In this document: in pieces, positions 23,928-31,691 of the stretch
How the letters are laid out: every line of letters begins with the position of its first letter
How positions within the stretch are numbered: the stretch's first letter is position 1
DNA from: Planctomycetota bacterium
GTDB lineage: Bacteria > Planctomycetota > UBA1135 > UBA2386
Length of the DNA: 64,000 nt
Direction: 5' to 3'
Assembly (NCBI GenBank): GCA_016716265.1
Contig: JADJWQ010000006.1
Span: 2,073,501-2,137,500 of the forward strand
Notes under the pieces: model-generated
Databases searched by the model: none
The model's input: only the letters and a program-made list of their open reading frames with translations
What the model was told of the DNA's origin: nothing
Made by a program: the position numbers and the translations under genes

Positions 23928-25517
23928 TCACCCGCCGCAGCCTCCACCTCCGCAGCCGCCGCCTCCGCAGCCGCCCCCACCGCAGCCGGTGTGGCCCGCA
24001 TCACCTCCGCTGGCCGCGGAGCGCATGCCGGCGGTCGCGAAGCCGTGGAGGTCGCCCAGCTCGGTGCCGATCAGCATGCCGGCGCCGAACATCGCGGCGG
24101 CGGCGACGTGGCCGTCGGGCAGCCGCTCGACCGGCTCGTCGCGCAGCGGCTCGAGGCGAGCGAGCGCCTCGCGTCCGCCGTCGGTCAGCCGGCTCGCACC
24201 CCCGATCAGCGCGTGATGCAGCGCCGCTCCGACGAGTGTCGCGGCCAGCGCCAGCAGGACGACGAAGCCGAACGGGCGGCCGGCCGCCTGGGCGGCAGCG
24301 ATCCGCGGCAATGCCAATGCGGCCGGCGCGAGCAGCAGGAGCCACAGCGTCCACCGGGGGCGCGCGTCGTCCGGCAGCAGCAGCTCGCGAACCTCGAGCG
24401 TCGCGCGGAGCTGGCGCAGCGCGGCGGAACACCCCGAGCCGCGCATGACCTTGTGCGCCCGCAGCTTGCCGGGCTTGCGGCCGGCGACGCAGCGCACGAG
24501 CGCCGGCGCGTCGTCCGGCGGCAGCGTCTCGACCACCAGACGATTGCCGGTGACGCGCGCGAAGCCGCGATCGACGAGCCAGGCGACGCCGGTGAGCAGC
24601 GCCCGGCTCTCGCCGCCCGCGAGCATCGCGGTCTCGAACACGTCCTCGGGCTCGGCACCGAGGCCGCGGCCCCGCGCCCTGCTCCGGTAGGACCACCGGC
24701 CGAACAGCGTCACCGCCAGGATCAGCGCCGCGAGCAGCACCGCGAACCAGGCGAGGAACGCCTGCGCCGACAGCGCATACAGGTCGAAGCCGGCATCGAC
24801 CAGGGAGCTCGGCCGCGGATCGGCGGGGCGTGCGGACCGTCGCGAGGCGGCCTGCGCGAGCAGGCCCGGCGTCGACGCGAGCAGGACGAGGACGAGGCGC
24901 GGGCCGGCGCCGAGCAAGCGGCGCGGCAGGCGGAGCAAGGTGGAGATCATCGCAGGTCGCTCGCGGCGGTCGCGGGGCAGGAGTTCGACGTCGTCGAGGT
25001 TGACGCGCACCCAGCGGGTGTCGCGCCCGAAGCGGCTGTCGGCCGGCGGCCAGACGTCGGCCGGGGGGTGCGCGCCGAACCACTGCCGATAGAGGAAGCG
25101 CGTCCTCGAGTACTGCTCGAGGAAGGTCTCGCGCTGCCCGGCGCCACCGCGGGTCGGACCGTGGTGCAGCTCGAAGCCGAGCACCTGCGGACAGAACACC
25201 TGCCAGTAGTCGCGCGTGTAGAGCAGATGCAGGTGCCAGACCTGGTCGACCTGGTCGGAGGGCGTCACCGGGGTGTCGGCGACTCCCGCCAGGAACACGA
25301 AACGGCGGTACTCGTCGACGGCGCGGGCTGCGAACTCGCTGGCCCACGCGTTGTCGCGCGCGAGGCGGGCGGTGAACGGAAACACGTCGCCCGGCACGTC
25401 GAGCGCGTGCGCGGCGATGCGCTGCCACAGCGCGCGGGCGTCCTCCGGCCACGCCGCGAGGTCGGGCTGCCGGGCGCCGGGCTGGCCGGTTTCGGGTTGT
25501 CGACGGGTCTCCGCCAT
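23928..25517 (-). CDS. TIGR04222-like membrane protein with GRDP-type N-terminus and Cys-Gly tail
   Basis: A 529-residue protein in three parts. Residues 1-170 resemble bacterial glycine-rich-domain (DUF1399-like) proteins: DQVWHLHLLYTRDYWQVFC and LHHGPTRGG. Residues 190-450 contain about four membrane segments (LLGAGPRLVLVLLASTPGLL, AFLAWFAVLLAALILAVTLFG, WTLWLLLLAPAALALP, FGFVVLLALAATLVGAAL), as in TIGR04222 membrane proteins. The last 25 residues are a repeated Cys-Gly4 tail (CGGGGCGGGG type), which is diagnostic of that group. Its biochemical function is unknown in the family. ATG 25517 is chosen over a longer frame because upstream codons lack conserved sequence. It is convergent with the previous gene and divergent from the sigma-factor gene (203 bp). 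Confidence 0.75.
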   Translation of the reverse strand: MAETRRQPETGQPGARQPDLAAWPEDARALWQRIAAHALDVPGDVFPFTARLARDNAWASEFAARAVDEYRRFVFLAGVADTPVTPSDQVDQVWHLHLLYTRDYWQVFCPQVLGFELHHGPTRGGAGQRETFLEQYSRTRFLYRQWFGAHPPADVWPPADSRFGRDTRWVRVNLDDVELLPRDRRERPAMISTLLRLPRRLLGAGPRLVLVLLASTPGLLAQAASRRSARPADPRPSSLVDAGFDLYALSAQAFLAWFAVLLAALILAVTLFGRWSYRSRARGRGLGAEPEDVFETAMLAGGESRALLTGVAWLVDRGFARVTGNRLVVETLPPDDAPALVRCVAGRKPGKLRAHKVMRGSGCSAALRQLRATLEVRELLLPDDARPRWTLWLLLLAPAALALPRIAAAQAAGRPFGFVVLLALAATLVGAALHHALIGGASRLTDGGREALARLEPLRDEPVERLPDGHVAAAAMFGAGMLIGTELGDLHGFATAGMRSAASGGDAGHTGCGGGGCGGGGCGGGGCGG

Positions 25518-25720
25518 GACGGCGGCGGGAGTGTAACGGGACGTCGCCGACGACAGTGGCCCCACAGACCGGCATACCGCGACCCGAGGCTCGCCCGGCA
25601 CCGGGGTCGACGACCGACTTGCCAGACGGGCACGAGACCGCGCAAGTCCTGTCCAGGGCGCGGCCCCCGGCGAGCCGCGCCGATCCGCGGGACCAGTCTC
25701 CATCGGATCGGGCCGGTATC

Positions 25721-26335
25721 GTGACGCCGCTGGACGATCCCACCGCCACCCTCGACCTGCTCCGCCGTCACGCCACCGGCGACCGCGAAGCGCTCGCCGA
25801 GCTGCTGCGCCGCGAGCTGCCCTGGCTGCGCGAGTTCGTCAGTAGGCGCCTCGGCGCGCACCTGCGCGCCAAGGACGAGACCATGGACCAGGTGCAGGAC
25901 GCGATGGTCGACTTCCTGCGCGACGCACCGCGCTTCGTGGTCGGCGATCTCGCGCAATTCCGTGCGCTCCTCGCGCGGGTCGTCGAGAACAACCTGCGCG
26001 ACCGCGACGCCTGGTTCCGAGCCCGGCGTCGTGCGATGGCGGCGGAACAGCCGCTGCCCTCGGAGAGCGTGCTGCAGATCGCCAGCGACTCGGTGACCAC
26101 GCCGACGCAGGCCGCCGCCGAGTCCGAGTGGCGCGCGTGGGTCCGGCTGGCGATGGAGCTGATGGACCCCGCCGACCGCCGCCTCCTGGTGCTGCGCGAG
26201 TGGGACGCGCGCTCGTTCGTGGAGATCGGCGAGCTGGAGGGCATGACGCCGAACGCGGTGCGCATGCGCTGGACGCGCGCCGTCGCGCGGCTCGCCGACC
26301 GGATCGAGAAGCTGCGGCGCGGCGAGCTCGCGTGA
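25721..26335 (+). CDS. ECF-type RNA polymerase sigma factor
   Basis: A 204-residue sigma-70 family protein. Region 2 spans about residues 15-90 (LREFVSRRLGAHL, DQVQDAMVDFLRDAPRF, FRALLARVVENNLRDR). Region 4 spans about 140-195 (MELMDPADRRLLVLREWDARSFVEIGELEGMTPNAVRMRWTRAVARL), with a helix-turn-helix. The style, with a long 2-4 linker and RMRWTRA recognition helix, fits planctomycete ECF factors that are paired with Ser/Thr kinases. A kinase gene follows at 27108, so kinase-dependent control is plausible. The start is a GTG at 25721; longer in-frame starts back to 25556 add unrelated residues. A decayed anti-sigma-like gene lies downstream on the other strand. Confidence 0.85.
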   Translation: MTPLDDPTATLDLLRRHATGDREALAELLRRELPWLREFVSRRLGAHLRAKDETMDQVQDAMVDFLRDAPRFVVGDLAQFRALLARVVENNLRDRDAWFRARRRAMAAEQPLPSESVLQIASDSVTTPTQAAAESEWRAWVRLAMELMDPADRRLLVLREWDARSFVEIGELEGMTPNAVRMRWTRAVARLADRIEKLRRGELA

Positions 26336-26409
26336 CGCGACCGATGCGCGTCCCGCAATCCCGCAGCGGACGAGCGACCCGGTGCTCGCGAATCTGGGCT
26401 CGCCCGGCA

Positions 26410-26880
26410 GGTCATGGCGGGCTGGCGTCGTCGTTCGATCTCGAGGACGGAGTCGATCGTCGCCAGCTGCGAGACGCAGGTCCGGCACTGCGCGACGTGA
26501 ACGGGCTCCTCGCTCTCCAGGACGTGCAACACCTGCCCGACATGTTCCGCCTGCTGCGTCGGCTCGCCGATCGACCGCGCACGCCTGCCGGCCATCAGGT
26601 GCTGGGCGGCGTGCCACCGGAGCTGCTGATGCAGTCGTCCGCTCGAGAGGCCTCTGGCACATGCTCGCGCAGGTCACCCGGCGCCTCGGCCTGCGCCGCG
26701 ACGAACGCTGCTTCCAGGCGACGCACCAGCGTGCGGAGCTCGATCTCCTGATCGTGCGCGGCCGGCACCGAGACGGGTTCGAGTGTGCCGAGGCGCCCGA
26801 CGTCACGCCGTCGATGCGCATCACAATGCGGGATCTGCGCCTCGACGAGCTGGTGGCCGTGCCCGGTGGCGAGGAGTAGC
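26410..26880 (-). pseudogene. Frame-broken gene with an anti-sigma-like HX3CX2C zinc-finger motif
   Basis: The 772-bp gap between the sigma factor and the kinase has no intact ORF with coding-like codon use. On the minus strand, one frame (26880 to a stop at 26595-26597) reads DQEIELRTLVRRLEAAFVAAQAEAPGDLREHV. A second frame, from about 26665, continues as QQLRWHAAQHLMAGRR and then QVLHVLESEEPVHVAQCRTC. HVAQCRTC (26476-26499) is an exact HX3CX2C, the core of zf-HC2 anti-sigma domains. The two halves need a frameshift near 26640, and a further break occurs near 26420. I read it as a decayed anti-sigma or regulator. It could instead be chance in GC-rich DNA. The rest of the gap (26881-27107) shows nothing I can name. 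Confidence 0.35.
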
Positions 26881-27107
26881 GGCCGATGGGGCCGACGATG
26901 TGCGCGGTGGCGAGGTCAGGCGTCCGGGACGAGCTCGCTCCGCTCGATCGAGCCGACGCAGCGCGGTCGGACGTCCCGCGCCGAGCTTGCCGGGCGAGGC
27001 GTGAGGAAGTCGGCGGGCGGCAGGGACCGGGCCGGGCAGGCGCGCCGGGCTGTTCGGGTTCGCGCCGGCCCGCTACAAGCGAATGGCCTGCCCGGGCGCA
27101 GGCCCCC

Positions 27108-29570
27108 ATGCAGAAGCTCGAACGTGCGCTCGCGATCTACCTCGGGTGGCTGGCCGACGACGACCGTTGCACGGCGGACGAGCTGCTCGGCCAGCACGCG
27201 GACCTGCGCGAGTTCCTCGAGGCGATGCTCGCGGAACGGGAGCCATTGGAGGCCGGCATCGCCGATACCCGCCGCATCGGCGACTTCCGGATCGAGGGGG
27301 AGATCGCGCGCGGTGGGATGGGCGTGGTGTTCCGCGCGAGGCAGCTGTCCCTCGACCGCGTCGTCGCGTTGAAGGTGCTGCCAGCACACGTGACGCTGCA
27401 GCCGAGCGCGGTGGCGCGGTTCCGCCGCGAGGCATCGACCGCCGCGAGACTCGAGCATCCGGGCATCGTCAAGATCCACGCGGTCGGCAGCGACGGCGAC
27501 ACGCACTACTTCGCGATGGAGCTGATCGACGGCGAGCCGTTGGCGCGGGTCGATCCGCGCAGCGGTCGTCGCCGCAGCGTGCGCGAATGCGTCGAGATCG
27601 TGGCAGCGGTCTGCGACGCGCTCGCCTACGCACACGAGCAGGGAGTGATCCACCGCGACGTCAAGCCCTCGAACATCCTGGTCGCCGCCGACGGCCAACC
27701 GGTCCTCACCGACTTCGGCCTCGCGCGCGACCTCGACGCCCCGGCCCTGACCCGCACGGGCGCCTTCGCGGGGTCGCCCCACTACGTCTCGCCGGAGCAG
27801 GCGCGGGGGCTCGCCGGCGTGGACGCGCGCAGCGACGTGTTCTCGCTCGGTGCGACGCTCTACGAGCTGCTGACCGACCACAAGCCCTTCGACGGCGACT
27901 CCGTGCCGAGCGTCCTCGCCCAGATCACCGGCAGCGAGCCGCGCGACCCGCTGCGCCTCGCGCCCGACCTCGCCCCCGACCTCGCGGCGATCGTCATGAA
28001 GGCGCTCGAGAAGGACCCGGCGCGCCGCTACGGCTCGGCAGCCGGATTCGGCGCCGACCTGCGCGCCTTCCTCGAGTTCCGGCCGGTGTCGGCGCGACGC
28101 GAGTCGGCGTGGAAGCGCGTTCGCCGATTCGTCCGCCGTGAGCCTCTGCGCGCGACGCTCTATACCGTGCTCGCCATCGGCGTCCCGACGATCGCGGCCG
28201 GGGTCGGCTACCTGGTCGCGAACCGCTCGGCGATCGACGTCGGGTCCCGCGAGATCGAGCGCCGGAACCGCGAGGAGCGACTCGCCCGGGTCACCATCGA
28301 CTACGAGGCCGGCGACTTCGTCCGGGCGCTCGCGGTCGCCGACGAGGCGCTCGCGGCGGCACCCCGCGACGTCGAGGCACGGGCGCTGCGCGCGACGGTC
28401 GAGCTCGCGCTGGGGCGCGCCCACGAGGCGCTGGCCGAGTTCGACGTGGCGCCCGGCTCCGCTCCACTCGCGGAGGGCGATCGCGGTCGCGTCTACGTGC
28501 TGACCGCCGTCGGTCGCGACGGCGATGCGCGCGAGCTGGAGGCGAAGCTCGGCGAGCCGACGACGCCCGAAGGGATGTTCCTGGCCGGGATGACGGCGGG
28601 CTATCGAGCGCGAAGCGACGACGCCGACCTTGCGCAATGGCGCGAGGTGCGCGACCTGTTCGCCCAGGCGATGCACGTCGCTCCCGCACCGCGCCTGCAC
28701 TACTACCTGCGCTGGCTGGAAGCCACCCTCATGACGCGCGAGGAGTCCGCCATCGCGCGCTCCGTCGCGGCACTCGAGACGCTGTGGCCGGACTCCCCCG
28801 CGGCGCTGCTGTACGTGGCCTACGCCAGCCGCACGAGCGACCCCCAGCACGCGATCGACTGCTATCGCCGCGTGCTCGCTTCCGGCTACGACCATCCCCG
28901 CATCCACGGCACGATCGCCGACTGCCTGCAGCGGCTCGGCGACACAGAGGGCGCGGCGCGCGCCAGGCTCGACCGGATCGCCAGCTACCGAGCCCGCGAG
29001 GCGAGCGGCTCGATGACCCTCGACGACCGGGTCAACTTCGCGATCGCGCTCGAGTCGGCCGGATCGCGGGACGAAGCGATCGCCAGAGTCCGCGATGTGA
29101 CGTCGCGGGCACCGACCATGCCGCGCGCTTTCGAGGTACTGGGCTGGCTGCTGTACTTGCAGGGCGACCACGCGGCCGCCGCCCCAGCACTCGATCGCGC
29201 GGTCGAGCTGCGGCCGACCGATCTCGACTCGTGGCAACGGCTCGGGAGCGCACGGCTCGCGCTCGGCGACGCCGCCGGTGCGGCGGACGCCCTGGAGCGG
29301 GTCGTCGCACGCGACCGGACACGCTGGTCCGCACATGCCCGGCTCGGCGCTGCTCGGCTCGCGCTCCGGCAATTCGACGCCGCGATCGCGGAGTATCGGC
29401 TCGCCCTCGAGCTGGAGCCGCGACGCGCGGAGCTCCATCTGGACCTCGCCACCGCCCTCGCCGCCGAACACTCGACCGCGGAGGCCATCGCGAGCTGCGA
29501 GCGTGCATTGGAGCTCCAGCCCGACCACGCGCGCGCGAGGGAGCTCCTGGCGCAGCTGAAGCAGCAGTGA
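27108..29570 (+). CDS. Transmembrane Ser/Thr protein kinase with TPR repeats
   Basis: An 820-residue protein. Residues 57-330 form a Hanks-type kinase with all key elements: glycine loop GEIARGGMGVVF, catalytic Lys89 in VALKVL, HRDVKPSN, DFGLARD and SPEQARG. The first 50 residues resemble the short planctomycete leader (LGQHADLREFLEAML). One membrane helix lies at about 345-370 (ATLYTVLAIGVPTIAAGVGYLV). The outer part, 385-815, is built of TPRs, for example ALAVADEALAAAPRDVEARALRATVELALGR and AIAEYRLALELEPRRAELHLDLATALA. It lies downstream of the ECF sigma factor. Such pairs are common in planctomycetes, where the kinase probably controls the sigma factor. Here that is an inference from neighbourhood. 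ATG 27108 is the first start near the leader. Confidence 0.9.
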   Translation: MQKLERALAIYLGWLADDDRCTADELLGQHADLREFLEAMLAEREPLEAGIADTRRIGDFRIEGEIARGGMGVVFRARQLSLDRVVALKVLPAHVTLQPSAVARFRREASTAARLEHPGIVKIHAVGSDGDTHYFAMELIDGEPLARVDPRSGRRRSVRECVEIVAAVCDALAYAHEQGVIHRDVKPSNILVAADGQPVLTDFGLARDLDAPALTRTGAFAGSPHYVSPEQARGLAGVDARSDVFSLGATLYELLTDHKPFDGDSVPSVLAQITGSEPRDPLRLAPDLAPDLAAIVMKALEKDPARRYGSAAGFGADLRAFLEFRPVSARRESAWKRVRRFVRREPLRATLYTVLAIGVPTIAAGVGYLVANRSAIDVGSREIERRNREERLARVTIDYEAGDFVRALAVADEALAAAPRDVEARALRATVELALGRAHEALAEFDVAPGSAPLAEGDRGRVYVLTAVGRDGDARELEAKLGEPTTPEGMFLAGMTAGYRARSDDADLAQWREVRDLFAQAMHVAPAPRLHYYLRWLEATLMTREESAIARSVAALETLWPDSPAALLYVAYASRTSDPQHAIDCYRRVLASGYDHPRIHGTIADCLQRLGDTEGAARARLDRIASYRAREASGSMTLDDRVNFAIALESAGSRDEAIARVRDVTSRAPTMPRAFEVLGWLLYLQGDHAAAAPALDRAVELRPTDLDSWQRLGSARLALGDAAGAADALERVVARDRTRWSAHARLGAARLALRQFDAAIAEYRLALELEPRRAELHLDLATALAAEHSTAEAIASCERALELQPDHARARELLAQLKQQ

Positions 29571-29589
29571 GACAGGGCCCGGTCGCCGC

Positions 29590-31563
29590 TCATCGCGCCC
29601 GCAGCACCAGCGCACCGAGGTCGAGTGGGCCGTCCGCCGGCGGCACGACCGGCGCCGGCGAGCCACCGCGCAGCCCGCCCGCCTCGAGCTCCCAGGTCGC
29701 CGCCGCGGCGCGGAACGAGGCGCCGGTCGTGAAGCGGCCGTCGCGATCCGTCGCGACGTGCACCGCGTCGCTCGTGCCGTCGGCGTAGCGCGCCCGCACG
29801 GTCAGCGTGATCTCGGCGAGCACCGCGCCATCGACCCCGTGCACGCTGCCGGCCACGGCGCAGGCGCGCGGGAGCTCGATCGTCCGCTCGAGCAGCGGGG
29901 ACGCCGCGGTGAGCTCGATGCGTACGACCGCCCGCGGGCCGTCCGGGAACCGCTGCACGGCGAGCAGCACGTCGCCCAGCTCGCCGTACAGGGCGAGTGC
30001 ACCACGGCCATCCGCATCGAGCGCGCGTGAGTCGCCGAACGAGATCCCGCGCCCGTCCGGCTGACGCCCGCTGAGCTCGAAGCGGATCGAGGCGACCGGC
30101 GCACCGTCGGCCGCGACGACGCGCAAGGGGATCATGGTCGGCTCTGGCACGTCGAGGTCGAGTTCGACGCGCTCGCCACCGGCGCACGTGCGCTCCGCGG
30201 CGAGCGCGTCGACCGCGCCTGGCACGGCGCCGGAGCGCGGCATTGCCGTGAAGCGGTATCGGCCGGCACCGGTCGCCAATCGCATTTCATAGCGGCCCTC
30301 GGCATCGGTCGCCGCGGAGATCTCCCATTGCACCACGCCGTCGCGCTCTACCTGCAAGCCCACACCGCCGACCGGCCGGCGCGAGCGCTGCGTCAGGACG
30401 CGACCGGTGACGACGATCGGAGCCGCCACGACGAAGTCGCGCTCGACGACCTCGCCGGGCGCCGGTGTGAAAGGTGCGGCGATCGTCGGCGGGATCCGAT
30501 CGGGTGCCGTATTGCCCGGCGCAGCCGCCAGCAGCAATGTCGCGGTGTAGCCCAGACCCGGCTGCAGGTCCGCGATCGTGTAGCTACCATCCGGCTCGAC
30601 CGCCGCGCGGAACGCCTCGCTACGCCGCCAGCCGGTGCGGAACACCGGGATCTCGGGGTCGGGCAGCTCGCCCCGCGCCTCGACGACGCGCTCGCCGTCG
30701 CCCGCTCCCACCACGCGGCCGCGCAGCGTGGCGCGAGGCTGCCGGCGCAGCTCGGCATAGCGGTCGACCACCACGCCGCGGAACACGTCGCGGCCCAGGT
30801 CCGGTGCCTCGACCGCGAGCGTGCACCACTCGGCGTCGCTGCCGACGCCGACGGCGAACTCGCCATCGGCATCGGTCAGCACGGCACCCGCGCCGTCGCT
30901 GTAGTCCTCCGCACGCCAGCTCTGCTCGACCGTGACCAGCGCGCCGGCGACGAGCATCCCGTCGGGTCCACGCACGCAGCCGTGCACCGCCCGTCCGGGC
31001 CGCAGCTCGAGGACGATGTCGGCGACCGGCTCCCCCGCCAGTGCCGGCAGCTCGCGCACGGCGCCGACGAAGCCCGCGCAGCTCACCCCGAGCAGCGCAG
31101 GCGACGCCGGGTCGGGGTGCGGGAGTTCGAAGCGACCGTCCGCCCCGGTGGTCGTACGGCGCAGATCCGCGAGCCGCGACCGCGGCACGGCGAACGGGAA
31201 CCCCTGCGACGCCTCCGGCCGGGCCGCGAGCACGACGGCCGCACCGGGCAGGACATCACCCGCCACGCTGCGGACGACGCCCGCGACGCGCGCGCCCGCC
31301 ACGGCGCCCAGGGGCGCGCCGGCGTCACCGACGTCGGTCCGCCGCGGCGTCTCCCCGGGCTCCCCGCCGTCCGGACGCGCCTCGCGACCGGGCGCACCGG
31401 TCGCCCCGCCGCCGGCCGGGGGCGACCCGTCCGGCCGGACGCCGGCGCGCTCCGGGCTGCGGTCGACCGCCCAACCGACCACGATGGCGAGGCCGAGCGC
31501 GAGCGCGAGGAGCAACAGTCGGGCGGCGGTCCGCGGCCCGCGCTGGGAACGGTCGTCGGTCAT
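29590..31563 (-). CDS. Membrane-anchored protein with carboxypeptidase-regulatory-like domains
   Basis: A 657-residue protein with one N-terminal membrane helix (ARLLLLALALGLAIVVGWAV, about 16-36), then a proline- and glycine-rich linker, then a string of about six beta-sandwich (CarboxypepD_reg/Cna-B-like) units. Typical phrases are VAGVVRSVAGDVLPGAAVVLAARP, TTGADGRFELP, VLTDADGEFAVGV, DAEGRYEMRL and VATDRDGRFTTG. Such domains serve as stalks or adhesion modules outside the cytoplasm. No enzyme domain is attached. ATG 31563 with GGAGA about 9 nt upstream is preferred over a TTG at 31569. It ends 19 bp from the convergent kinase stop. Confidence 0.75.
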   Translation of the reverse strand: MTDDRSQRGPRTAARLLLLALALGLAIVVGWAVDRSPERAGVRPDGSPPAGGGATGAPGREARPDGGEPGETPRRTDVGDAGAPLGAVAGARVAGVVRSVAGDVLPGAAVVLAARPEASQGFPFAVPRSRLADLRRTTTGADGRFELPHPDPASPALLGVSCAGFVGAVRELPALAGEPVADIVLELRPGRAVHGCVRGPDGMLVAGALVTVEQSWRAEDYSDGAGAVLTDADGEFAVGVGSDAEWCTLAVEAPDLGRDVFRGVVVDRYAELRRQPRATLRGRVVGAGDGERVVEARGELPDPEIPVFRTGWRRSEAFRAAVEPDGSYTIADLQPGLGYTATLLLAAAPGNTAPDRIPPTIAAPFTPAPGEVVERDFVVAAPIVVTGRVLTQRSRRPVGGVGLQVERDGVVQWEISAATDAEGRYEMRLATGAGRYRFTAMPRSGAVPGAVDALAAERTCAGGERVELDLDVPEPTMIPLRVVAADGAPVASIRFELSGRQPDGRGISFGDSRALDADGRGALALYGELGDVLLAVQRFPDGPRAVVRIELTAASPLLERTIELPRACAVAGSVHGVDGAVLAEITLTVRARYADGTSDAVHVATDRDGRFTTGASFRAAAATWELEAGGLRGGSPAPVVPPADGPLDLGALVLRAR

Positions 31564-31691
31564 CGGCAAGGTCTCCGCGCGGCGTGCGCCGCGAGATCTC
31601 GAACGTCCGCCGGGCCCGCCGCGTTGGCGCTCACCCGCGCGCGTCCGTACCCTGGCACACCGGTCGCCGCCGCGCGCCGACAGGTCCCATC

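Noticed and set aside
26382..26879. 165-residue plus-strand frame in the sigma-kinase gap
   Set aside because: Codon third positions are not G/C-biased like real genes here, and the product is Arg/Ser-rich without a family.
25265..27109. 614-residue minus-strand frame across the sigma-factor gene
   Set aside because: It is antisense to the sigma factor over its central part and reads as low-complexity Arg/Ser-rich sequence.
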